Assembly: GCA_947627195.1 (NCBI GenBank)
Contig: CANQVC010000017.1
Location: 1-32,827, forward strand
Direction: 5' to 3'
Source: an uncultured Bacilli bacterium
GTDB taxonomy: Bacteria; Bacillota_I; Bacilli_A; ML615J-28; CAG-698
DNA length: 32,827 bases
Made by a program: the position numbers and the translations under genes
Part shown: positions 16,836 to 24,886 of the stretch, one piece after another
Layout of the letters: every line of letters begins with the position of its first letter
Numbering within the stretch: the stretch's first letter is position 1
Notes under the pieces: generated by a model
Seen by the model: the letters and a program-made list of their open reading frames with translations, nothing else
What the model was told of the DNA's origin: nothing
Databases searched by the model: none

Positions 16836-18455
16836 TCATATTATTTCTTCTTCTATTTCATATCCTCCCTTTAATACAATTACTATACTATTTTTCATTA
16901 CTTTAATATATGAAACTATTCTTCTAATCATATCATCATTATAAGTAAGCAAATAATGATTATCATCCATTAAAAATTCCTTAATTTTTTCTATTTCAAT
17001 ATTAATTTCTTTTTTTTCTTTTGACTTTTCTCTCTCAATTTCTAATTCATCTCTCAATGAAACGATTTGTAATGTTAAATTTTTAATTTCTTCATCATAT
17101 CTTTTTTTATCGCCTTTAGTGTTTATTCTCATAGAAATAGTATCATCTCTTAATTTGTTTAGTTCATTAATTTGATTTTCTATTGCATATACATTTAAAA
17201 AACAATCATCTTTAGATATTTCATAAGATAAATTATTTGTTATCATACTTACAATTTCTTCTTTTTCGTCTATAACTTTATTTATACTTCTAATAATAAT
17301 TTGTTTTAATTCTTCATCTTCAATACTAATTGAATGTTTACATATTTTTGCACCATATTTAATTCTGTTTAGACAACGCCATACTATTTTCTTTTTATTA
17401 TTTCTTGTCCAACTTTTTCTTCTATAGCAACTACCACATTCACCACAAACTAATAAATCTGTTAATGCATATTTTCCACTATACTTGCTTTTTTTAGTTA
17501 ATCCATTCATTATTGTTTTCTTTTTTGTACATCTTTTAGCTATTTCAAGTTGTACTGCTTTAAATATACTTTTATCAATAATTGGCTTATGACTATTTTT
17601 TATTAAATATTTTGCCATTTCTCCATGATTAATTTTTTTCTTTTTTGAAATACAATTTTCCGTATATGTTTTTTGTAAAAGCATCTCTCCACAATATCTT
17701 TCATTTGTTAATATTCGTAATATTACAGATTTACTCCATATTTCTTTTCCTCTTGTTGTGGAATAATGATTTGATTCTAAATATTCTTTTATTTGATCTA
17801 CACTTTTACCATCTAAATACATTTGATATATTTTTCTAATTATTTCTGCTTCTTTTTCAACTATTTCTGGTTCGCCATTTGCACCTTTTTTATAACCTAA
17901 AATATTATATCTAAAAGCATATGTCCCTGCTTTCATTCTTTGTTGAATTCCCCATCTAACATTAGCACTTATATTTTCACTTTCTGCTTGAGCTAAAACA
18001 CTATAAAACCCTATAAACATTTCACTATCTATATTAAGCGTATTTATATTTTGTTCTTCAAAGAAAATGCCTATTCCTTTAGCTTTTAATTTTCTAACAT
18101 ATTTTAAACTATCAACCGTATTTCTAGCAAATCTTGCAACTGATTTTGTTAAAATTAAATCGATTTTACCCTTTTCACAATCTTTAATCATTTTTAAAAA
18201 ATTAACTCTACTTTTTGCTTGAGTACCACTAATACCTTCATCTGCATAAATATTAACAAATTGCCAACTGGGATTTTTATAAATCAAGTCTGTATAGTAC
18301 TTAACTTGGGCTTTATAAGATTCTATTTGATCCTCTGTATCAGTTGATACTCTACAATAAGCTGCTACCCGTAAAATTTTATAACTATTTTTTTCAATTG
18401 ATAACATTGGATTGGCTTCTATTTTAGTTACTATCTTTCTTGATTCTATCTCCAT
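16836..18455 (-). CDS. Large serine recombinase (third gene of the triplet)
   Basis: 539 residues, complete. The resolvase domain starts VAAYCRVSTD with the nucleophile at Ser37. YADEGISGT and ILTKSVARFARN carry the conserved Arg residues, and AEEE-like AQAESENISANVRWG follows. The Recombinase domain (about 180-290) holds NILGYKKGANGEPEI and SVDQIKEYLES. The zinc ribbon is CGECG...WRCLNR...KIC, followed by a coiled coil with a hydrophobic C-terminus. Such enzymes integrate and excise elements between attP and attB. It starts 1 nt after the TGA of the gene before it, so it is translationally coupled, and it ends at the terminator 16695-16733. Confidence 0.93.
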   Translation of the reverse strand: MEIESRKIVTKIEANPMLSIEKNSYKILRVAAYCRVSTDTEDQIESYKAQVKYYTDLIYKNPSWQFVNIYADEGISGTQAKSRVNFLKMIKDCEKGKIDLILTKSVARFARNTVDSLKYVRKLKAKGIGIFFEEQNINTLNIDSEMFIGFYSVLAQAESENISANVRWGIQQRMKAGTYAFRYNILGYKKGANGEPEIVEKEAEIIRKIYQMYLDGKSVDQIKEYLESNHYSTTRGKEIWSKSVILRILTNERYCGEMLLQKTYTENCISKKKKINHGEMAKYLIKNSHKPIIDKSIFKAVQLEIAKRCTKKKTIMNGLTKKSKYSGKYALTDLLVCGECGSCYRRKSWTRNNKKKIVWRCLNRIKYGAKICKHSISIEDEELKQIIIRSINKVIDEKEEIVSMITNNLSYEISKDDCFLNVYAIENQINELNKLRDDTISMRINTKGDKKRYDEEIKNLTLQIVSLRDELEIEREKSKEKKEINIEIEKIKEFLMDDNHYLLTYNDDMIRRIVSYIKVMKNSIVIVLKGGYEIEEEII

Positions 18456-18456
18456 T

Positions 18457-19314
18457 TCAATATTCTCCTATCATTATTTCTATTTTTATATCATTTAAAA
18501 AAATAATTTCTACCACACCTGTTTTATTAATTTTAATTTTTTTAATTACCTTTCTAATATATTCATTATTAATATCTTGAATGTTTTTTATCTTTTTTAT
18601 ATTTTCAATGATATATTTTGTTTCACCATTTAAATATGTTTTATAGCTTCGGAATCTTTTACTAGCCATTTCCATAATTATTTTTTTAGTTGTATTAAAA
18701 TTTTCTATTTCGTTTTCCAACAACTTTTTAATATCATTTTTGTATTTCATTTCAGCTAGTAATATTTCTTTATTTTTATCTATATCGTTTTTTTCATTAA
18801 TTTCATTTCTATTTAAAAATTCAATAGATGCAAAATAAATTGATTTAATAAGGTCATCTAAATATATATTTTTTTCACATTTACATCTGTTTTTACACTT
18901 TAATTCTCTTTTCCCATATGAAGTTTTTACTAGATTATATGTTCCACCACAGAAGCTACAATTAATTATTCGCTTTATATTTTTTTCTAAACTACTACAA
19001 ACGATGTTTTTACAACCTTTACTTATTTTTAACTGATTTGCATTAGTAAAATCATCAATATTTATAATCTTAGGATAGTTATTTAAACCAATATATTTTT
19101 TTTCTTCAATAATTCGATTGATTTTGTTCTTATTCCACGTTGCTTGATTTTGGCTAAACGATATATGTCTTTCATTTAATTTATTTGATATTTCTTTTAA
19201 AGACTGTCCGTTTATATAATTTTTAAATATTTCTTTTACAACTTCAGCTTCCTGTGAATGAATTGTAATTGTGCCATTTTGAATATAATATCCATATATT
19301 ATATTTCTATACAT
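18457..19314 (-). CDS. Serine-recombinase homologue lacking the catalytic domain (middle of triplet)
   Basis: About 285 residues. The protein begins directly in the Recombinase DNA-binding domain (NIIYGYYIQNGTITIHSQ, EVVKEIFKNYINGQSLKEIS). It then has a zinc ribbon (CSFCGG...CKNRCKC) and a coiled-coil tail like its neighbours. There is no YCRVS catalytic block, and the preceding DNA belongs to the end of the upstream gene, so the resolvase domain is absent and not merely frameshifted. I chose ATG at 19314 (GGTGA site); TTG 19329 or GTG 19326 would add five or four residues and overlap the previous gene. It may be an accessory DNA-binding subunit, for example a directionality partner. That is inference. 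Confidence 0.8.
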   Translation of the reverse strand: MYRNIIYGYYIQNGTITIHSQEAEVVKEIFKNYINGQSLKEISNKLNERHISFSQNQATWNKNKINRIIEEKKYIGLNNYPKIINIDDFTNANQLKISKGCKNIVCSSLEKNIKRIINCSFCGGTYNLVKTSYGKRELKCKNRCKCEKNIYLDDLIKSIYFASIEFLNRNEINEKNDIDKNKEILLAEMKYKNDIKKLLENEIENFNTTKKIIMEMASKRFRSYKTYLNGETKYIIENIKKIKNIQDINNEYIRKVIKKIKINKTGVVEIIFLNDIKIEIMIGEY

Positions 19315-19318
19315 TCTA

Positions 19319-20860
19319 CTATTCACCAACTTCCATATTTAAATTTAAATCTCCTATTAAACGAAATGTTAATGTTCTGTCGGTTTCAACAAATATTTTA
19401 TCAACCATTCTGTTGAATAACTCTAAATTGAATTCAATCATATAATTTTCTTCTTCAACTATTTTTTTTAATTCTTTTAGCTGTTCTACAATTAATTCAT
19501 CTTTATCTTCTCTAATTAATTTTTTTCTTCCGCTTTTTAAAAAATCTAAACTTTTGCTTGCTTTATTCATTTTTTCAACATAAGATACTTCATCAATTAA
19601 TGAAAGATTGTATAATTCATTATAGGATTCAATCATTTCACTAAGCGAAAAAATCTCTTCATCAATTTCACTTATCTCTTTGTTTGTTTCATTTTCTTTA
19701 TTTTTCAAAATCATAAGAAATGAGATAGTATCATCTATAATAAATTTTTTGATATCTTTTAACTTATTAAACATTTGAATAAAACATTTTTTAATAGAAA
19801 AAGTTGAAAATGGGATAGCATTGCAATCTGTAATAAAATTTCTTTTTTTAGAACACACCCAATATACATCATCTTTTCTTTCGATAGAGCGATAACGTTG
19901 ATGACAATTTCTACATTCAATTTTATTTGTAAAACAAAAATATTTTTTTTCCGTACCATGAAAAAATTTTTCTCTTTTTGCCTTTCTTATTTGCTGAGCT
20001 AAATTATAAATTTCTTTTTCGATAATAGGTTCATGATTATTTTCATAATAATACATAGGAAGTTCGCCTTTATTTAATCTTTTTTTTAATGGTAAACTAT
20101 TAGGAGTATATGTTTTTTGATTAAGAGAATCACCTATATATTTTTCGTTATTTAAAATATATCTAATTTGTTCAATTCGAAAATCTAATTGATTTTCTTT
20201 TTTTAAAATACTTGCAATTTTATATGTCCCCATTCCATTTATATATAATTCAAATATTTTTTTAACAATTTTTGCTTCTTCTTCATTAATTACTAATTCG
20301 TTCTTGTCTAAACGATATCCATATGGTGCATTTTTTAATTTATAAGTTCCATCAGCCATTTTCATTCTAATTGAAGTTGCCATTCTTCTAGATGCTCCCA
20401 ACACTTCATCTTGAGCAAATGCACTTTTAATGTATAGAATCATCTCTGAATTCATATTTTTTGTATCAATATTATCATTTTCAAAAAATACACTAACACC
20501 ACAAGAGGATAAAGTTCTAATAGTTTCTATACATTCCAATGAATTTCTAGCAAAACGTGTAACACTTTTTACAAGTATTCGATCAATCTTTTTATTCATA
20601 CAATCTTTTATTAATCTTTTAAAATCTTCTCTTTTTTCTATTGAAGCTCCACTAATTCCTTCATCTGCATAAATATCAACTAAAATCATTTCTTGACTAT
20701 GATTTTTAATATATTCATTATAATAATTAATTTGCGCAAAAAAAGAGTTTGCTTGATCATTTGAATCTGTACTTACTCTACAATATGGAGCAACTCTTAT
20801 TTTTTTATTTTCATCTTCCATTGATGAAATTACGATTACTTCTTTTTTTGTATTATTCAT
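19319..20860 (-). CDS. Large serine recombinase (first gene of the triplet)
   Basis: 513 residues. The catalytic block APYCRVSTDSNDQ has the nucleophile at Ser30. YADEGISGAS and ILVKSVTRFARN follow. The usual Glu-rich helix here reads AQDEVLGASRRMATS, more divergent than in the 539-residue enzyme. Recombinase domain: APYGYRLDKNELVINEEE. Zinc ribbon: CRNCHQRYR...WVCSKK. A long charged coiled coil follows. Triplets of serine recombinases are known from some Firmicutes ICEs, from memory including streptococcal ones. It is transcribed after the SHOCT-like gene, 11 nt away, and its 3' end overlaps or touches the start of the catalytic-domain-less gene. Confidence 0.92.
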   Translation of the reverse strand: MNNTKKEVIVISSMEDENKKIRVAPYCRVSTDSNDQANSFFAQINYYNEYIKNHSQEMILVDIYADEGISGASIEKREDFKRLIKDCMNKKIDRILVKSVTRFARNSLECIETIRTLSSCGVSVFFENDNIDTKNMNSEMILYIKSAFAQDEVLGASRRMATSIRMKMADGTYKLKNAPYGYRLDKNELVINEEEAKIVKKIFELYINGMGTYKIASILKKENQLDFRIEQIRYILNNEKYIGDSLNQKTYTPNSLPLKKRLNKGELPMYYYENNHEPIIEKEIYNLAQQIRKAKREKFFHGTEKKYFCFTNKIECRNCHQRYRSIERKDDVYWVCSKKRNFITDCNAIPFSTFSIKKCFIQMFNKLKDIKKFIIDDTISFLMILKNKENETNKEISEIDEEIFSLSEMIESYNELYNLSLIDEVSYVEKMNKASKSLDFLKSGRKKLIREDKDELIVEQLKELKKIVEEENYMIEFNLELFNRMVDKIFVETDRTLTFRLIGDLNLNMEVGE

Positions 20861-20871
20861 ATTTTCCTCTT

Positions 20872-21033
20872 TTACTCAATATTAATTACTCTACAGCCTA
20901 GGCTATTAGCATTCCTAATGTTTAATTTTTTTGCTATTTCCTGTGTAATTAATTTTTCATTGCATAATTGTTTTATTATTGATACACTTAAAAAATAAAT
21001 AATTTCATTTCTAATATTTTTGTCTACGCTTAT
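20872..21033 (-). CDS. Small SHOCT-like protein with apparent ATA start
   Basis: 53 codons not called as a standard frame. The sequence NEIIYFLSVSIIKQLCNEKLITQEIAKKLN resembles the small SHOCT-like proteins (...LL..GLIT.EE...) that often precede recombinase genes in Firmicutes elements. A perfect AAAGGAGG site stands exactly 7 nt before an in-frame ATA codon at 21031-21033; no ATG, GTG or TTG is available in frame near it. Either ATA is used as a rare start or the start has mutated. The stop lies 11 nt before the first recombinase gene, so coupling is likely. The family assignment is by eye and not certain. Confidence 0.55.
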   Translation of the reverse strand: MSVDKNIRNEIIYFLSVSIIKQLCNEKLITQEIAKKLNIRNANSLGCRVINIE

Positions 21034-21055
21034 ATATTTTCCTCCTTTTTTAAGT

Positions 21056-21139
21056 GATAGATAAAGCGTAGAATAATAGCATAGCTATCTTAACGCTTCC
21101 ATCTATCGATGTATTCATTATTGATAACTATGCTTTTTT
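21056..21139 (-). promoter_or_regulatory. Structured leader with two interleaved inverted repeats before the recombinase genes
   Basis: Inverted repeat B pairs 21056-21069 (GATAGAT.AAGCGT) with 21093-21107 (ACGCTT..ATCTATC). Inverted repeat A pairs 21078-21089 (AGCATAGCTATC) with 21123-21134 (GATAACTATGCT, one mismatch), followed on the plus strand by TTTTT. One arm of A lies in the loop of B, so the two folds exclude each other or form a pseudoknot. The structure sits just upstream of the AGGAGG site of the SHOCT-like gene. It could be a cis-regulatory RNA or a recombinase binding region. The rest of 20861-21167 holds only the small gene. Confidence 0.5.
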
Positions 21140-21167
21140 CACTAGTTATTAATTTTATTTTAACATA

Positions 21168-21392
21168 TTATTTTTTGTTTGTTTCATAAATTTCTTTTAA
21201 TCTTTGATATCCTGTATATATTAAGTCTACCTTTTTAAGATTATATTTTTTTAAGAATTCGTTAATTTCATTTGCGTCTTCTTTAGGAAGAGTAGTATTA
21301 AATTGTAATTTACTATTTTTGATCTCTTCCTTATGTTTTTCATTATATTTTCTCCAAGCTCTTTGTTGTGCTGTTTCTTCTTGTCTTTTCAT
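21168..21392 (-). CDS. Small ribbon-helix-helix-like regulator
   Basis: 74 residues. A basic N-terminal stretch (QQRAWRKYNEKHKEE) is followed by a strand-like LQFNTTLP and two helices, EDANEINEFLKKYNLKK and VDLIYTGYQRLKEIY. This is the arrangement of Arc/CopG ribbon-helix-helix DNA-binding proteins. It has a clear paralogue at 31647-31874. A GGAG site precedes the ATG. As part of the TnpV-led operon it is a candidate to bind the palindrome in that operon's promoter (22133-22152); this is inference. Confidence 0.65.
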   Translation of the reverse strand: MKRQEETAQQRAWRKYNEKHKEEIKNSKLQFNTTLPKEDANEINEFLKKYNLKKVDLIYTGYQRLKEIYETNKK

Positions 21393-21401
21393 TTTTTACT
21401 C

Positions 21402-21518
21402 CTATCTATCTATTATACTAATCATAAGTGTTACAATACTTAAAATACAATAAAATATTATTGAAAATATCATTAAGTTTATCTTTCCTAAAAAACCCAT
21501 AATTTTGACTGTTTTCAT
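21402..21518 (-). CDS. Small single-span membrane protein
   Basis: 38 residues: a short basic start (MKTVKIMGFLGKIN), then one hydrophobic stretch, LMIFSIIFYCILSIVTLMIS, ending IIDR. The GAGGAG site 7 nt before the ATG is excellent, and the frame fits tightly between its neighbours (4 nt after the stop of the 63-residue gene's frame, 9 nt before the next start). The function is unknown; a small membrane regulator or toxin-like peptide are both possible. Confidence 0.6.
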   Translation of the reverse strand: MKTVKIMGFLGKINLMIFSIIFYCILSIVTLMISIIDR

Positions 21519-21522
21519 TTTG

Positions 21523-21714
21523 TTACTCCTCATTAATTTTAATTTCATTTTTTAAATTATTGATTATAGTTTTTATCTCTTTATCTATAAGCTCTATAAC
21601 TCGAAAATATAAATTTATTTCACTTGGTGAAGTAAATTCATTTTCCATTCGTTCTCTTATTAAACATAATTCTTCTAAATCATCTATTCCATCAATTATT
21701 TTTACTATTTTCAT
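21523..21714 (-). CDS. Small acidic helical protein, unknown
   Basis: 63 residues, almost wholly helical and charged (DDLEELCLIRERMENEF, ELIDKEIKTIINNLKNE), with no recognised motif. It has an AAGGTAAGG-type ribosome site and lies 24 nt after TnpV and 4 nt before the small membrane protein, so it belongs to the same operon. It could be an accessory recombination or regulatory protein; the sequence gives no more. Confidence 0.6.
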   Translation of the reverse strand: MKIVKIIDGIDDLEELCLIRERMENEFTSPSEINLYFRVIELIDKEIKTIINNLKNEIKINEE

Positions 21715-21738
21715 GTTTATGACCTTACCTTTAATTTT

Positions 21739-22098
21739 TTAATCTGAATATACTAATTCATTTAAAATTCTATTTTCAATAATCATTTTTACTTCATTTT
21801 CTCTCAATAAATCTGTAACATAATTCCCTGTCTTTCGATATTCTTTTTTAGTTGATAGATTGTTATACATCGTTGAATACATTTTATCAGCCTCAAAATC
21901 AATATTATGAAGATATTCAATTAATGAATTACCAAGCGCTATATATTTACCATAATTGTGATTTTCTAGATATTCTTTTGCAAGAATTCCATATTTACCA
22001 AATACTTCTTTTTTGATTTTACTTCCTTTTTGATAGCCAATTATTTCCTCCTTACTAAACAGTGTTTTTTCTTTTTTTAATTCTTTAGAATTTTGCAT
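21739..22098 (-). CDS. tnpV: TnpV family transposon protein
   Basis: 119 residues matching the TnpV layout known from clostridial transposons. A basic start is followed by KYGILAKEYLENHNYGKYIALGNSLIEYL, HNIDFEADKMYSTM and the typical end ENRILNELVYSD (compare ...NSIRNRAEEIILNELIYS). TnpV is found next to serine-recombinase modules, where its role is unproven. The gene has a GGAGGA site and a consensus promoter with palindromic operator directly upstream, so it heads the operon that leads to the recombinases. Confidence 0.75.
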   Translation of the reverse strand: MQNSKELKKEKTLFSKEEIIGYQKGSKIKKEVFGKYGILAKEYLENHNYGKYIALGNSLIEYLHNIDFEADKMYSTMYNNLSTKKEYRKTGNYVTDLLRENEVKMIIENRILNELVYSD

Positions 22099-22129
22099 TC
22101 TGTTCCTCCTATCAACTTAAGTCACTAAT

Positions 22130-22158
22130 ATTATATCGCACTAGTACGATATTGTCAA
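22130..22158 (-). promoter_or_regulatory. Consensus promoter with palindromic operator for the TnpV-recombinase operon
   Basis: On the minus strand TTGACA (22153-22158) and TATAAT (22130-22135) are perfect consensus boxes with a 17-nt spacer. The spacer and the edge of the -10 form a 20-bp palindrome, ATATCGCACTAGTACGATAT (22133-22152), broken at only one pair. A strong promoter blocked by a repressor in the spacer is the likely design; the ribbon-helix-helix protein of the operon is a candidate repressor. Confidence 0.85.
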
Positions 22159-22175
22159 GTATTTTGTCTTATTTT

Positions 22176-24869
22176 TTAACTAATTAAAAAAGCTACTCCT
22201 CTTACTAAATATGGTATCGCTACAATAATAACAAAAATTATAACCAATCCTATTATATAGTTTACTAACATTTTTTTAGCCTTTGCTTTATCTTCATTTT
22301 TATGAGCAATAATAATTGCTATTCCCATAGCAATACTCCAAATTCCACATGTTGCCAGTAAAATCCATATAATATAAGGAATATAAGTATTTGTTATATT
22401 TATGACATAATTAGCTACTTTTTCATATTGATTACCTATTTTTTCTACATAAATATCACCGCACAATGAACATTGATATGTTCTTTCAATAACTCCATCT
22501 TCATTTTTTTCTTCTATTAATTCATAATTATGCGAAAGAATAGGAATAATTTGATTATATGAATCACTACATTTATCGCAGACAAATAGCCTTTCGCCAG
22601 TCGCTTCACAAGTTGCTTCATTTACTATTTTACTTATGTAACTATGTCCATAAGGTAAAATTTCATTTTCTAAAAACTCATAATTACATATACTACACAC
22701 ATGAAATGTTCCTCCACTTTCAGTGCAAGTAGGTTCTTTTTCTTTTTCTTTAAAGCTGTGTCCGATAGCTTCTGTTACTTCGTCAATATAATTATCTTCA
22801 CATCTTACACACTTATAAAGAGTATAACCTCTATCCATACATGTAGGCAAAACTACTTTTTTATCATATGAATGTCCTAAAGCATTAGTATAATAATCTT
22901 TGTAACTATTTTTACATACTTCACATTCATAATAGGTAAAGCCTTTTTCTAAACAACTTGCTTCAACAATTGTTTCATTATAACTATGTTGAACTAGGTC
23001 TGTTACATTTGTTCTTAATTTTGCACCACACGTTATACATTCATTTAATGTATATCCCATTTCTATACAACTTGGTTTAATAATATTTACGACTTTATAT
23101 TTATGAGATATTGTAAAATCGTAATTCCTAGTTTTAAAATATGAATTAATTACAACCACATGATATGTATTTTCTTCACGAATAATTGCTCCACTATAAT
23201 AAACTACTCCATTAATCCTAACGTCATAGTCCATATCAGTCCAACTTAATTTATAATAATTTGAGTTTTCAAAATATTCAATATTGATTTCTGGAAACGG
23301 AAACTCTAATTCAATCCATACTTCGTCACTTTTATTTTGATATTTATCAACTGCATAAAATCGATAAATTCCTTCATCCATTTGAGTTGTAACATTGAAT
23401 ATTATGTCTGATGAATTATGAAATATAGAATCATTAGGTCCTTTGTAGTATAAAGTAAATTTACTCGCATCACTAGCGCTAACTGAAAAATCATTACTTG
23501 TAGATGATCCAAATGAAGCCCCATTACTAATCAATATTGGAGCCTCATTATCTAATGTCACTGAATATGTTATTGATTTATTTCCAGCAACATCATAACA
23601 ATAAATCATATAAGTTCCATTTTCTGTATATCTATCTACTTTAGTTATTAAACTATAAGTATCAGATGATGGTGTTTTTAAAAATATACTGCTAACAGTA
23701 CTTCCAGTACCATCAAAAGAAAATGTAATATATTTCGCATTTGTAAATCCATTATTTAAAACAACATCAGTTTCACCATATATTTTAATAAGTGGTGCTT
23801 TACTATCTAAATATACTTCTCTTTCAGCAGAATAATTTCCAGCTTTATCAATTGTTCTAAATGAATATGTTCCATTAGTGCTATTAGCTTCTATCAATTC
23901 ACCATTGTATATCTCCCAGCCTGAATTAGGTTTCTTACATTCTAAGCGTTCAATTCCACTTTCATTATCTGTTCCTTTATATCTAAAACTATAATTTACA
24001 ATACTTCCTGACATTCCATTTCCACTAGAATTATATAACATACCCGTTGGAATTTTATCATCATAATTTACATAATATGTACTACTTTTGTTTTGTGCTT
24101 TATCAATTGCATAAAATTCATATAATCCTATTTTCCCTTTTTGAATTGTTATGGGATTATCTACTTTCTCATATGAACTTGAATCAGGAGATTTCATATA
24201 TAGATCAACTCCATTATTTCCATTATCACTTGCACTAACAATAAAACTTGTATTTTTATAATAATCTGTTTTATTTGTAGAAGCACCCATAATAATTGGC
24301 TTTGTACTATCTATTATGAATGAATATGAAATATTATATGTTGTAGTACTTTGTGTATAATTTGGATATGATGACATATAATCACCTGAGTGCCATTCTA
24401 AATTAATATAATATGCTCCATCACTTAATGTGCCATTAAATAGGCAAGTTGGTTGACTTGCTGTATTGCTACTTGTTACAACTGTCCCATTTATATTACG
24501 TATAGAATACGAATTAATTGTTGAGCCTCCTCGAATAGTATAATCCGTCTCAACAAATATAGAAACACTATTAAAATTAAAAATACTGCCAGATGCAGCT
24601 TCAACAGTTGATTCCTTTGACAATGGTTTTTTTAAAGTTATTTTTAGTGTCTTGGGATAATAACTTCCTGCTTCAAGTACACTATCACTTCCATTTGTAA
24701 TTGTAGGTGATGGCATTCCATATCCTATAAATGATTTTGTATAATCTACTTTCAAAAGATAATTTGTTGGTGTTGCAGCTTTTACAAAATTTTTCTCAGA
24801 TGTAAATATTAAGCCAAAAGTCAAACTTACAACAACAATTGCCACAACTATTTTAATGATTTTTTTCAT
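22176..24869 (-). CDS. Large exported protein: Ig-like repeats, Cys-rich repeats and a C-terminal pilin-like domain
   Basis: 897 residues. A signal peptide ends near FVKAATPT. After a beta-rich N-domain, Ig-like repeats run over about 185-545, each ending in a phrase such as YLDSKAPLI or TLDNEAPIL and containing YxFYAIDKAQNKS. From about 597 to 805 are Cys-rich units (C-x9/10-CxxC-...-H). The last ~80 residues hold two membrane segments around IIIAHKNEDKAKAKKML...YIIGLVIIFVIIVAIPYLVRG, closely matching the separate 98-residue pilin-like protein at 28756-29052 (IAIAHRNEEKINARDMI...IIGIVIIFVVAMGAPLLIKG). It lies last in the conjugation operon, 17 nt after virB4. An exposed adhesin carried on a pilin-type base is the likely reading; this is inference. 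Confidence 0.85.
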   Translation of the reverse strand: MKKIIKIVVAIVVVSLTFGLIFTSEKNFVKAATPTNYLLKVDYTKSFIGYGMPSPTITNGSDSVLEAGSYYPKTLKITLKKPLSKESTVEAASGSIFNFNSVSIFVETDYTIRGGSTINSYSIRNINGTVVTSSNTASQPTCLFNGTLSDGAYYINLEWHSGDYMSSYPNYTQSTTTYNISYSFIIDSTKPIIMGASTNKTDYYKNTSFIVSASDNGNNGVDLYMKSPDSSSYEKVDNPITIQKGKIGLYEFYAIDKAQNKSSTYYVNYDDKIPTGMLYNSSGNGMSGSIVNYSFRYKGTDNESGIERLECKKPNSGWEIYNGELIEANSTNGTYSFRTIDKAGNYSAEREVYLDSKAPLIKIYGETDVVLNNGFTNAKYITFSFDGTGSTVSSIFLKTPSSDTYSLITKVDRYTENGTYMIYCYDVAGNKSITYSVTLDNEAPILISNGASFGSSTSNDFSVSASDASKFTLYYKGPNDSIFHNSSDIIFNVTTQMDEGIYRFYAVDKYQNKSDEVWIELEFPFPEINIEYFENSNYYKLSWTDMDYDVRINGVVYYSGAIIREENTYHVVVINSYFKTRNYDFTISHKYKVVNIIKPSCIEMGYTLNECITCGAKLRTNVTDLVQHSYNETIVEASCLEKGFTYYECEVCKNSYKDYYTNALGHSYDKKVVLPTCMDRGYTLYKCVRCEDNYIDEVTEAIGHSFKEKEKEPTCTESGGTFHVCSICNYEFLENEILPYGHSYISKIVNEATCEATGERLFVCDKCSDSYNQIIPILSHNYELIEEKNEDGVIERTYQCSLCGDIYVEKIGNQYEKVANYVINITNTYIPYIIWILLATCGIWSIAMGIAIIIAHKNEDKAKAKKMLVNYIIGLVIIFVIIVAIPYLVRGVAFLIS

Positions 24870-24886
24870 TTTCTCTCTCCTTTCAT

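Noticed and set aside
19759-19959. Minus-strand 66-codon frame inside the first recombinase gene
   Set aside because: It overlaps the zinc-ribbon region of the 513-residue recombinase in another frame and lacks any own signal.
21402-21714. Toxin-antitoxin pair formed by the small membrane peptide and the 63-residue acidic protein
   Set aside because: The order and sizes would allow it, but neither sequence has a recognisable toxin or antitoxin motif, so only the separate genes are reported.
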